NCBI RefSeq assembly: GCF_010977575.1
Contig: NZ_CP048812.1
Location: 2,108,001-2,172,000, forward strand
DNA from: Halomonas socia
Lineage (GTDB): Bacteria > Pseudomonadota > Gammaproteobacteria > Pseudomonadales > Halomonadaceae
Length of the DNA stretch: 64,000 nucleotides
Direction: 5' to 3'
Positions 28,823-36,392 of this stretch are shown in pieces; position 1 is the stretch's first letter, and every line of letters starts with the position of its first letter. The notes below the pieces were generated by a model. It had not been told where the DNA came from. It did not search any database and saw only the letters and a program-made list of their open reading frames with translations. The position numbers were made by a program, and so were the translations under genes.

Positions 28823-30736
28823 ATGTCGGTAGGTGTGCGGATTGTAACTGCTGCGATGCTGATAGTTGCCATTTATCACTTCTATATTTCTCTGGTCGGT
28901 GTCCCCGAGCCAATGATGGTTCGACCTATTCATGTTAGCGCGCTAATTTTCCTGGGGTTTCTCCTACTCCCTTTTCGACCGCGTTCAAACGATGATAATG
29001 ATGACAATGGCGGTGTTTATCCTCACGTACCCCATTGGCTTGACTGGGTTCTGGCTACGCTAGGAATCGTGTCGGCTGTTTATATCCTGAATGATTATGA
29101 GCGTATTACTCAGCGCCTAGTCTACTTGGATCCCCTGACGACTAGCGACTGGGTTGTGGGTGTTGTTACAATTTCTCTAATTATAGAGCTAGCAAGGCGT
29201 GTGGTCGGTCTAGTACTTCCTATCATTATCATATCGTTCGGAGTGCTTACACTTCTGGGTCCCTACTTGCCAGGAATTCTACGTAATCGTGGAGCTGGTG
29301 CCGAAAAGCTTCTTGATCACGTTTTTCTGACGTCAACGGGTATATATGGTTCGCTTGCTTCATTGTCGTTATCAATCGTATTCATGTTTATTGCCTTTGG
29401 TGCTTTTTTACAGGCCGCTGGCGGAGAGCGCCTTCTTTCACAGATAATCGTATCTATGACCCGTGGTCGCAAAGGTGGGCCTGGTAAGGCTGCAGTGATC
29501 GCCAGCATAATATTTGGGGCTTTGACAGGCAGTGGAGCGGCTAATGTTTACGCCACGGGGGCAGTTACAATTCCATTGATGAAACGTGCCGGTTATCGTA
29601 GAGAGTTTGCCGCTGCGACAGAGGCCTGCGCTTCCCAGCTCGGTCAGCTGTTACCACCGGTAATGGGAGCTGCGGCTTTCATCGTCGCTGAATTCAGTCG
29701 CGTCAGTTATGCCTATGTCGCGGTGGCCGCACTTGTCCCCTCTTTTTTCTATGTTTTTGCACTGTACTTTGCAGTTCATATTGAGTCTAATAAAGCTGGG
29801 ATAGGTATTTATGATCCAAAAGAAGCGCATACCAATGTTCGTGAATTATTGTCGACTTACTGGCACCTTGCTTTGCCTCTGGCAATATTGATTCTTCTCC
29901 TTGTTATGAGATACACACCATACTTCGCTGCGACGGTGGCGACGCTTTCTATTATCCCTATCAGCTGGCTTAGGCGCGAAACCAGAATGGGAGTTAAAGA
30001 AATTATGAGCGCAACTGTCTCCACAATGCAGCGGGTTGTTACGATCGGGATCGTGCTGGTATGTGCGGGAATCGGCATTGCGATTCTAGAAATGACGGGT
30101 GTGCCCTATCAGATAACAGGGGTCCTTGTAAATATGAGCGGTGGCTATATGCTGCCAGCCCTTCTGATAGTCGGTGCTATGACAATAATGCTTGGCTTCG
30201 GGATGCCAGTAACCGGTGCATTTCTTATTGCATCCTTATTCGGCGCCCCAGCACTGATGGAGTTCGGCATTGAGCCTTTTGTTGCCTATATGATCGTTTT
30301 CCTGTTTGCGCTTACAGCTAATATTACACCACCTGTATGCGTAGCGACTTTTGCCGCGGCATCAATCGCAGGATGTGGCTTTATGCGTGCCGGCATGCGC
30401 GGCCTCCGTCTTGGGATGCCTGCATATGTGATACCTATCGTGATTGCATACAATCCAACTCTTCTGAATCTTGGTGAAAATGGATTCTGGTTCGGCCTGC
30501 AGGTCTTTATCAGTACTAGTGTCTCGGTTATAGGTCTCGTGGTTTTGATGTCCGATTGGTTTCTCTGTCGACTGAATATGGTGCAGCGAGTGCTCTTGGG
30601 CGTCTCGTTGTTCGCCATTGTCATGCCAACGCTATGGACGGATATGCTGGCAGCATTAGCTGTTGGTGTGGTGCTTTCCTGGCAGTGGTATGAGGTAAGA
30701 AGGGTGTGTGAGTCATCCGTGAATGACGCCCCTTAA
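28823..30736 (+). CDS. TRAP transporter permease, fused 4TM/12TM subunits
   Basis: A 637-residue membrane protein with about sixteen segments. The N-terminal part (to about 190) corresponds to the small DctQ-like subunit and the rest to the large DctM-like subunit, as in TAXI-type TRAP systems, where the two are fused. GALTGSGAANVYATGAVTIPLMKR and ITPPVCVATFAAASIAG are typical large-subunit blocks. GAGGA lies 7 bases before the ATG at 28823; a GTG at 28820 is directly upstream. It works with the receptor encoded 36 bases downstream to import an organic acid with Na+. Confidence 0.93.
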   Translation: MSVGVRIVTAAMLIVAIYHFYISLVGVPEPMMVRPIHVSALIFLGFLLLPFRPRSNDDNDDNGGVYPHVPHWLDWVLATLGIVSAVYILNDYERITQRLVYLDPLTTSDWVVGVVTISLIIELARRVVGLVLPIIIISFGVLTLLGPYLPGILRNRGAGAEKLLDHVFLTSTGIYGSLASLSLSIVFMFIAFGAFLQAAGGERLLSQIIVSMTRGRKGGPGKAAVIASIIFGALTGSGAANVYATGAVTIPLMKRAGYRREFAAATEACASQLGQLLPPVMGAAAFIVAEFSRVSYAYVAVAALVPSFFYVFALYFAVHIESNKAGIGIYDPKEAHTNVRELLSTYWHLALPLAILILLLVMRYTPYFAATVATLSIIPISWLRRETRMGVKEIMSATVSTMQRVVTIGIVLVCAGIGIAILEMTGVPYQITGVLVNMSGGYMLPALLIVGAMTIMLGFGMPVTGAFLIASLFGAPALMEFGIEPFVAYMIVFLFALTANITPPVCVATFAAASIAGCGFMRAGMRGLRLGMPAYVIPIVIAYNPTLLNLGENGFWFGLQVFISTSVSVIGLVVLMSDWFLCRLNMVQRVLLGVSLFAIVMPTLWTDMLAALAVGVVLSWQWYEVRRVCESSVNDAP

Positions 30737-30771
30737 CTATGTGTCACAATTACAAATAACTAGGAGCAATT

Positions 30772-31791
30772 ATGAATGCTATTAAATATGCTTCAGCTGG
30801 CGCCGGATTGATATTCGCAGTTGGCATGGTAAATGCCGATCGGGTTATGGCACAAAACGTCGATATGACGGCATATGCCGGATCTGTCGGTGGCCTATAC
30901 ATGGAGGTCATGTCGATATGGATATCAAACTGGGAAGATACAATCGATGGTGCAAGTATATCAGCCGTATCGGGTGGAGGTATCACCAACCCTTTTCATG
31001 TTTCAAGAGGAAACCCGAACGAGTCGATAGGTATCACCGATACCATTACTACGGCTGATGCTATGGAAGGTTCTGGAGATATCGGTGAAAGGGCCCCTGA
31101 TGGACTTAAAAACTTGCGGGCATTGGTGCGCTTCAATGCGCTTAGCCATTCTGCCTTCATGGCTCGTGGAAGTTCATTGCCCGATGGCGTTTCTACTGTT
31201 GGTGAGCTGCTCAATGAGCAGCCTGCACTTCGGTGGGCCTTCTTCCAGCGCGGCAACCCGGGGGAAGTGACTGGGCGTCGGTTTATGGAGGCCTATGGAG
31301 TTAGCTTCGAAGACTTGAGAGATTGGGGTGGGAGTGTCTCATTTAATCCTCAGGCCGAGCATTCCTCACTGATGATCGATGGGCATATCGATGTTTCAAT
31401 GGTGAAGACCCGAGCACCCGCAGCCTTCATGCTAGATATGGATGCTTCCGTTGGAGACCTCGTCTGGCTGGACATCGATGAGGATGCTCTTGACAATGTC
31501 ATCGACAGCTACGGTGGATACATGAAAGTAGATCACCCAGCCGAGTTTTATGATAGCCTGGAAGAATCATTCGTTACAGCATCGGTGGATCATGTGTTAT
31601 TTGTGCATGAAAATATGGATGAAGAGCTTGCCTATCAGTTAACGAAGACAGTTCTCGAGACCGCTTCAAATATGCGAAATTCGCTTAACTCCATGAGTGA
31701 ATTCTATCCTGATGAAATATGTCATGATACTGGACGCTTCGAGCTGCACCCAGGGGCAGAGCGTGCATGTACAGAACTAGGCCATCTTTGA
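30772..31791 (+). CDS. TAXI-family TRAP solute receptor
   Basis: A 339-residue periplasmic receptor with a signal peptide ending near VMAQ. The order permease-receptor, the fused permease next door and blocks such as MTAYAGSVGGLYMEVMSIW and ITDTITTADAME place it in the TAXI group of TRAP receptors, although it is diverged from the best-known members. TAXI systems carry glutamate, 2-oxoglutarate or other dicarboxylates; the ligand here is not known. A stable hairpin follows at 31812-31847. Low GC like the rest of the island. Confidence 0.85.
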   Translation: MNAIKYASAGAGLIFAVGMVNADRVMAQNVDMTAYAGSVGGLYMEVMSIWISNWEDTIDGASISAVSGGGITNPFHVSRGNPNESIGITDTITTADAMEGSGDIGERAPDGLKNLRALVRFNALSHSAFMARGSSLPDGVSTVGELLNEQPALRWAFFQRGNPGEVTGRRFMEAYGVSFEDLRDWGGSVSFNPQAEHSSLMIDGHIDVSMVKTRAPAAFMLDMDASVGDLVWLDIDEDALDNVIDSYGGYMKVDHPAEFYDSLEESFVTASVDHVLFVHENMDEELAYQLTKTVLETASNMRNSLNSMSEFYPDEICHDTGRFELHPGAERACTELGHL

Positions 31792-31811
31792 TCAGGTGTG
31801 TCACCCCACAG

Positions 31812-31847
31812 GTTTGCGGCCACCCCTTATGGGGGGCGGTCGCAAAC
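31812..31847 (+). terminator. Strong hairpin after TAXI receptor gene
   Basis: A stem of about 15 base pairs, outer arms GTTTGCG and CGCAAAC and inner CCCC/GGGG, with one mismatch and one G-U pair, 20 bases after the stop. It is followed by TTT only. It may partly terminate transcription or protect the receptor message before the downstream MFS gene. Confidence 0.55.
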
Positions 31848-31861
31848 TTTAAGAGGCCCCT

Positions 31862-33145
31862 ATGACGGGCATTCATTCCCGAAAAAGCGATACACCCCAG
31901 CTCGGGGCTCTTCTTCGCCTAATGTTGCCTTTTGCCTTTGCCTATTTTCTTTCTCACGTTTATAGGACAGTAAATGCGGTCATTGCTCCTGATTTAATGG
32001 AGTCTATCGGATTGAGTGCTGCAGAACTTGGTCTTTTAAGCAGTACGTTCATGCTTACGTTTGCTCTTGCGCAGATCCCCCTCGGAGTGTTGCTAGACCT
32101 ATACGGAGCGCGCCGAGTTGAAGCGACCTTGCTATGTATTGCCGCTCTCGGGGGCGGTGTGTTTGCCGCCTCGGATAACGTTATTACCTTGGCGATAGCC
32201 CGGGCATTAATGGGTCTGGGTGTTGCTGCTTGCCTTATGGCAGCGCTCAAGACCATGGCCATCAATTTTCCATCCAGCTGGCTAATTACTGTTCATGGTC
32301 TTCTTGTCGCCATCGGAGGTCTTGGGGCAATCATGGCGACAACTCCGGCAGAGACTATGGTACGCTTTTTAGGATGGAGATTGGTTTTCCTTCTGCTGGC
32401 AGGTGCGACTGTTATTTCAGCGGTAGTACTATTCATGCTAGTTAAGGACCCTCCCAGACCTCGCCGTCGAACTACATGGCGTCGTGAGGTCGTAGGGCTT
32501 CGTAGAGCACTGAGCCATCCTTTCTTCCTCGGGGTGGGGCCCGCTGTCGGCCTCATTCAGGGTGGCTTCGTGGCCATCCAAACTCTCTGGGCTGGCCCAT
32601 GGCTATATAATGTCGCAGGTCTGGAACGAGCGATAGTCGGCCATTACCTGCTACTTGTGGCTGTCGGCATGGTTGCTGGATACCTTGTCAACGGATTTAT
32701 GGGGGCGCGGTTTTCTAGGTGGGGGTTGAATCCGATTGTTTTGGCAATCATTGGCTCAGCATTACTTCTCGGTGCACTTGGGCTCATCATTGTGATGGGT
32801 AGAGCGCCTTTACTACTATGGATTATCTTTGGCTTTTTCGGAACCAGTACTACTTTGTGTTTTGCTTTGATTGGGCGAGAGGTGCCTTCACAGTATATTG
32901 GAAGGGTGAGCACCGCAATGAACTTTCTTGTATTCGCTATGGCATTTCTCTTCCAGTGGGGCATGGGGGCCATCATGAAAGTCTGGGTCACTGGACCCGA
33001 GGAAGGTCTTGAAAAGTTGTCCTATCAGATCGCATTTTCCATGACGCTTTCATTCCAAATTCTCGGCTGGATATGGCTCGTTCGAACAGCTCTAGGAATG
33101 CGACAAACCAATGAACTGCTTTCAAGTTCGTCTAAGAGTCGATAA
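31862..33145 (+). CDS. MFS transporter, last intact gene of the island
   Basis: A 427-residue major facilitator with about twelve segments. LMLPFAFAYFLSHVYRTVNAVIAPDL opens the protein and LGVLLDLYGARRVEA is the loop 2-3 motif. AAGAGG precedes the ATG, 15 bases after the hairpin. The general type resembles carriers for organic acids (sometimes annotated as nitrate/nitrite or hexuronate-like). With a TRAP importer already present, it could serve as a second importer or an exporter of a pathway product; undecided. Confidence 0.88.
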   Translation: MTGIHSRKSDTPQLGALLRLMLPFAFAYFLSHVYRTVNAVIAPDLMESIGLSAAELGLLSSTFMLTFALAQIPLGVLLDLYGARRVEATLLCIAALGGGVFAASDNVITLAIARALMGLGVAACLMAALKTMAINFPSSWLITVHGLLVAIGGLGAIMATTPAETMVRFLGWRLVFLLLAGATVISAVVLFMLVKDPPRPRRRTTWRREVVGLRRALSHPFFLGVGPAVGLIQGGFVAIQTLWAGPWLYNVAGLERAIVGHYLLLVAVGMVAGYLVNGFMGARFSRWGLNPIVLAIIGSALLLGALGLIIVMGRAPLLLWIIFGFFGTSTTLCFALIGREVPSQYIGRVSTAMNFLVFAMAFLFQWGMGAIMKVWVTGPEEGLEKLSYQIAFSMTLSFQILGWIWLVRTALGMRQTNELLSSSSKSR

Positions 33146-33170
33146 GTGATAGGACTGTTGACCTTTCCCC

Positions 33171-33236
33171 TTACAGGGCGGCGAAGGCCACCTTGGCCTT
33201 GAAGTTACCGTTGTACTGCCGACGTTTCTTGCGCAT
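33171..33236 (-). mobile_element. IS3-family OrfA N-terminal remnant
   Basis: A 21-codon minus-strand reading frame starting MRKKRRQYNGNFKAKVAFAA and ending in TAA. The RxFTxEFKxKVALEAL-like beginning is that of IS3-family transposase OrfA; the rest of the element is gone. It sits between the last island gene and the decayed SDR copy, so an insertion element was present at the right border of the island. Confidence 0.75.
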
Positions 33237-33351
33237 GATCAGGCTTTTTTGGTCGGCCTGATCAAAGTTAAGCGCCTGGTCCGAATTTCGGGGGACCACT
33301 TCAAGTCATCGAGGCCGAGTTACGCAGGGTGGTGAGGAGGCTTATCTCGAC

Positions 33352-33476
33352 TGCCCGGGGCTGATCGCCACCGACATCTACGTCAGCGGCAGCGAGGCCG
33401 ACGAGGTTGCCCGGGCGATCCTGTGGACGCCTCCTACACCACCGGCAGTTTCATCGACGTCTCCGGCGGGCGCTGA
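33352..33476 (+). pseudogene. Decayed 3' fragment of the SDR gene
   Basis: The segment corresponds to the last third of the SDR at 25265-26011, from the PGLIATDI region to the stop codon. It has scattered substitutions (for example CTGATCGCC against CTTATCGCT) and two deletions, one of 13 bases before the final 53-base identical block and one larger after GTCAGCGGC. It has no start and cannot code. The divergence shows it is not a fresh duplicate made by the island insertion; it may stem from a related strain's SDR brought in with the island. Confidence 0.85.
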
Positions 33477-33477
33477 G
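33425..33477 (+). repeat. Right copy of 53-base direct repeat flanking the island
   Basis: Identical to 25960-26012 over 53 bases, in the same orientation. Recombination between the copies would delete the whole island and leave one intact SDR 3' end. Confidence 0.9.
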
Positions 33478-33485
33478 CAGCGAGA

Positions 33486-33527
33486 CAAAAATTTCTCGTG
33501 TGCAAGGGGCGCGATTCAAAAATTTCT
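33486..33527 (+). promoter_or_regulatory. Repeated CAAAAATTTCT motif upstream of the dehydrogenase
   Basis: The 11-base motif CAAAAATTTCT occurs at 33486-33496 and 33517-33527, 31 bases apart, close to three helical turns, and 70-110 bases before the dehydrogenase start. Two identical sites on one DNA face suggest an activator or repressor pair; no regulator gene is adjacent. Confidence 0.4.
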
Positions 33528-33597
33528 GCACTAGGCAGGACGCCTGAGTTTGATATCGTCGCGGCCTGAATACTCCGCCACTGCGAGGAGGCAGCCT

Positions 33598-34773
33598 ATG
33601 GCGCCCGTAGCACCGTCAGATTCGATTCCCGCCACCATGTCGGCCATGCTGCTGACCGGCCACGGTGACGTCGACAAGCTCGAGTATCGCCAGGACGTGG
33701 CGACCCCACGCCCCGGCCCCGGCGAGGTGCTGGTGCGGGTCACCGCCACCGCCAAGAACAATACCGACCGCAAGGCGCGGGAGGGGCTCTACCCGACCAA
33801 GGACAAGGGCGAGGTGACCTCGTTCGCCATGGGCGGCGAGGCGACCCTGTCCTTTCCGCGCATCCAGGGCGCGGATATCGCCGGGCATGTAGCGGCGGTG
33901 GGCGACGGCGTCGACCCGGCGCGCATCGGCGAGCGCGGCCTGCTCGACTTCAACCTCTACGCCGACGGCCGGCGCAATATCAACCTGACGCCGGACTACT
34001 ACGGCCACGGCGCCGACGGCGGCTATGCCGAGTACGTGGCGGTGCCAGCGGATCAGTTCCACCATGTGCCCAACCCGGAGCTCGCCGATGCCGAGCTCGC
34101 CGCGATGGGCATGTGCTCTTACCAGACCGCCTACCATATGATGACCTCGGCGCGGATCAAGGCCGGCGAGCACGTGCTGGTCACCGGGGCCAGCGGCGGC
34201 GTGGGCACGGCGCTGATCCAGCTGTGCCGCATCGTCGGTGCCATCCCCTATGCGCTGAGCCAGGCCGATAAGGCCGAGGCGCTCAAGGCGCTGGGCGCCG
34301 AGGCGGTATTCGACCGCACCCAGATGGACGACTTCACCGAGCAGGTTCTCGCCGCCACCGGCGGGACGCCCATCGATGCGGTGATGGATCTGGTTGGCGG
34401 CGAGTTCACCGACCGCTTCATCGACACCATGATCGTCGACATGAAGCGCCGCGCCGACTACCCGCGGCTGTCGATCGCCGGGGCCAGCGGCGGCAACCTC
34501 AGCGAGATCATGTGGACGCGCATCTACCTCTACCAGGTGCAGATCTTCGGCGTCTCCCACGGCACGCGGGAAGAGGCCGAGCAACTGGTCGAGTGGATCC
34601 GCGCCGGCCAGCTCAAGCCGGTGCTGCACGCCGCCTTCAAGCTCTCGGAGCTGCACGCCGCCGAGTGCTACTTCGTTAATCGTGGCAGCAACTATCTGGG
34701 CAAGATCGTGATCGTGCCCGACGCCGAGTGGGACGAGCACGGCGCCCCCTTTGCCCTGGAGCAACGCCCATGA
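33598..34773 (+). CDS. Zinc-type alcohol dehydrogenase/quinone reductase family (MDR)
   Basis: A 391-residue medium-chain dehydrogenase/reductase. The GroES-like N-terminal domain is followed by the nucleotide motif VLVTGASGGVGTALIQL near residue 200. The usual GHE zinc motif is replaced by IQGADIAGHV and no structural-zinc cysteine lobe is seen, so it is closer to the zinc-free quinone oxidoreductase branch although long. GAGGAGG lies 8 bases before the ATG at 33598. Its stop overlaps the start of the racemase-like gene (ATGA), so both are translated together and likely act in one pathway. Substrate unknown. Confidence 0.88.
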   Translation: MAPVAPSDSIPATMSAMLLTGHGDVDKLEYRQDVATPRPGPGEVLVRVTATAKNNTDRKAREGLYPTKDKGEVTSFAMGGEATLSFPRIQGADIAGHVAAVGDGVDPARIGERGLLDFNLYADGRRNINLTPDYYGHGADGGYAEYVAVPADQFHHVPNPELADAELAAMGMCSYQTAYHMMTSARIKAGEHVLVTGASGGVGTALIQLCRIVGAIPYALSQADKAEALKALGAEAVFDRTQMDDFTEQVLAATGGTPIDAVMDLVGGEFTDRFIDTMIVDMKRRADYPRLSIAGASGGNLSEIMWTRIYLYQVQIFGVSHGTREEAEQLVEWIRAGQLKPVLHAAFKLSELHAAECYFVNRGSNYLGKIVIVPDAEWDEHGAPFALEQRP

Positions 34774-35816
34774 GCGAACTGACCCTGCAGCTGATGGATA
34801 CCCACGCCGGCGGCGACGTCAGCCGTATCGTCACCGGCGGCATCGACTCGCTGCCCGGTGCCACGGTGCGCGAGCAGATGCACTACCTGCGCGACGACGC
34901 CGACGGCCTGCGCCGGCTGCTGCTGGAAGAGCCCTACGGCATACCCGAGATGTCGGTGGACCTGATCGTGCCTGCCACCGACCCGGCGGCCGTCGCCGGC
35001 TACATCATCATGGAGGTGATGGGCTACCCGATTTACTCCGGCTCCAACACCATCTGCACCGCCACCGCGGTGCTCGAGGCGGGTATCGTGCCCAAGCAGG
35101 AGGGCACCCAGCACTTCGTGCTCGAGTCGCCGGCCGGGCTGGTCAATATCGCGGCGCGGGTCGAGAACGGCGTGGTCGAGGCGATCACCTGTGGTGGGTT
35201 GCCCAGCTACATCGACACCTATCGCGCCAAGATCCATGTCCCGGACCTCGGCGACGTGACCTATAGCGTGGCCTATAGCGGCGGCTTCTATGCGCTGGTC
35301 GATGCCGCATCGCTGGGCTTCTCGCTCAACCGTGCCGAGGAGCGCCAACTGGCCGAGTGTGCCCACAAGATCGTCGAAGCGATTCAGGCCGAGCGCGGCT
35401 TCTCCCACTACACTCTGGGCGACGTCGGGCCGCTACCGTTTCTGCACTTCATGGGGCCGGTGGAGCAGGTCGCCGACGACTTCTACCGCTCGCGCTCGAC
35501 TACCTATGTGCATCCCGGGGTGATCTGCCGCAGCACCACCGGTACCGGTACCTCGGCGCGGCTGGCGCTGATGCACTACGAAGGCACCATTCAGCCCGGC
35601 GACAAGCTGGAGACCGTGTCGCTGCGCGAGACCGGCTTCATCGGCCAGTTCACCGCAGTGCGCGAGGAGGGCAAGGGCCATGTGGTGGAGAACACCATCA
35701 CCGGCAAGAGCTATGTGCTGGCGCGCTCGGAGATCGTCGTCAACTGCGAGGATGCCATGGTCGAGTGCGGCGGCTTGCACCATATCCTGACCAGCGCTCA
35801 CCCCGAGCGGTCGTGA
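34770..35816 (+). CDS. Proline racemase-family protein with Ser/Thr at the active-site Cys positions
   Basis: A 348-residue member of the proline racemase superfamily (opening LQLMDTHAGGDVSRIV). Canonical racemases carry two catalytic Cys, in MCGHNS and PCGTGTSA. Here the first block reads YSGSNT (Ser90 for Cys, Ser92 for His) and the second reads STTGTGTSA (Thr257 for Cys), with Cys253 where Asp is usual. Proline racemization is therefore not expected. Related enzymes with Thr at the second place dehydrate trans-3-hydroxy-L-proline, but a Ser/Thr pair is not one of the well-studied types I know. Start codon overlaps the stop of the dehydrogenase. Function: unassigned lyase or epimerase acting together with that enzyme. 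Confidence 0.85.
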   Translation: MSELTLQLMDTHAGGDVSRIVTGGIDSLPGATVREQMHYLRDDADGLRRLLLEEPYGIPEMSVDLIVPATDPAAVAGYIIMEVMGYPIYSGSNTICTATAVLEAGIVPKQEGTQHFVLESPAGLVNIAARVENGVVEAITCGGLPSYIDTYRAKIHVPDLGDVTYSVAYSGGFYALVDAASLGFSLNRAEERQLAECAHKIVEAIQAERGFSHYTLGDVGPLPFLHFMGPVEQVADDFYRSRSTTYVHPGVICRSTTGTGTSARLALMHYEGTIQPGDKLETVSLRETGFIGQFTAVREEGKGHVVENTITGKSYVLARSEIVVNCEDAMVECGGLHHILTSAHPERS

Positions 35817-35825
35817 GCGGCCCGC

Positions 35826-36239
35826 TCATACCTCGACCTTGCCGCGCAGCGACTTGGTCTTGCCCTTGCGGGTCTTGTTGTCGACCCGGCGGCGCTGCGA
35901 GCCCTTGGTCGGTTTGGTGGGCTTGCGCACCTTTTGCTGCTTGACCGCCTCGCGGATCAGCTCGCGCAGGCGCGCCAGGGCATCCTCCTTGTTGAGTTCC
36001 AGGGTGCGGTGGCTCTGGGCCTTGATCACCACCACCCCCTCCTTGCTGATACGCTGGTCGGAGAGCGCCATCAGCCGCTCCTTGTAGAAGGGCGGCAGGC
36101 TGGAGTTGGGGATATCGAAGCGCAGATGCACCGCCGAGGCGACCTTGTTGACGTTCTGTCCGCCGGCGCCCTGGGCGCGGATCTGGCTGATCTCGATTTC
36201 CCAGTCGCCCAGCTCCACGCTGTTGGAGATACGAAGCAT
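35826..36239 (-). CDS. arfB: Alternative ribosome-rescue peptidyl-tRNA hydrolase ArfB
   Basis: A 137-residue protein with the GGQ motif in RAQGAGGQNVNKVASAVHLRF, as in class I release factors, and a long basic C-terminal tail (KPTKGSQRRRVDNKTRKGKTKSLRGK) that enters the mRNA channel of stalled ribosomes. It hydrolyses peptidyl-tRNA on ribosomes without a stop codon. GAGG precedes the start. Length and layout are those of YaeJ/ArfB. It ends 9 bases from the convergent racemase-like gene; no functional link to neighbours is suggested. Confidence 0.95.
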   Translation of the reverse strand: MLRISNSVELGDWEIEISQIRAQGAGGQNVNKVASAVHLRFDIPNSSLPPFYKERLMALSDQRISKEGVVVIKAQSHRTLELNKEDALARLRELIREAVKQQKVRKPTKPTKGSQRRRVDNKTRKGKTKSLRGKVEV

Positions 36240-36392
36240 GCGGGCCTCATCAATGGCAGGAGGGAAAAGCGCTAGCCTAGCACAGACGCGGCCCGCGCTT
36301 GGCCCGTCAGGTGGCCGCTATGTTCTACGGCAAAGCTCGTGGTAAGCGTCTATCTTCTGGCATGACATCATCTCAAGGAAAGAGACAAGCGC

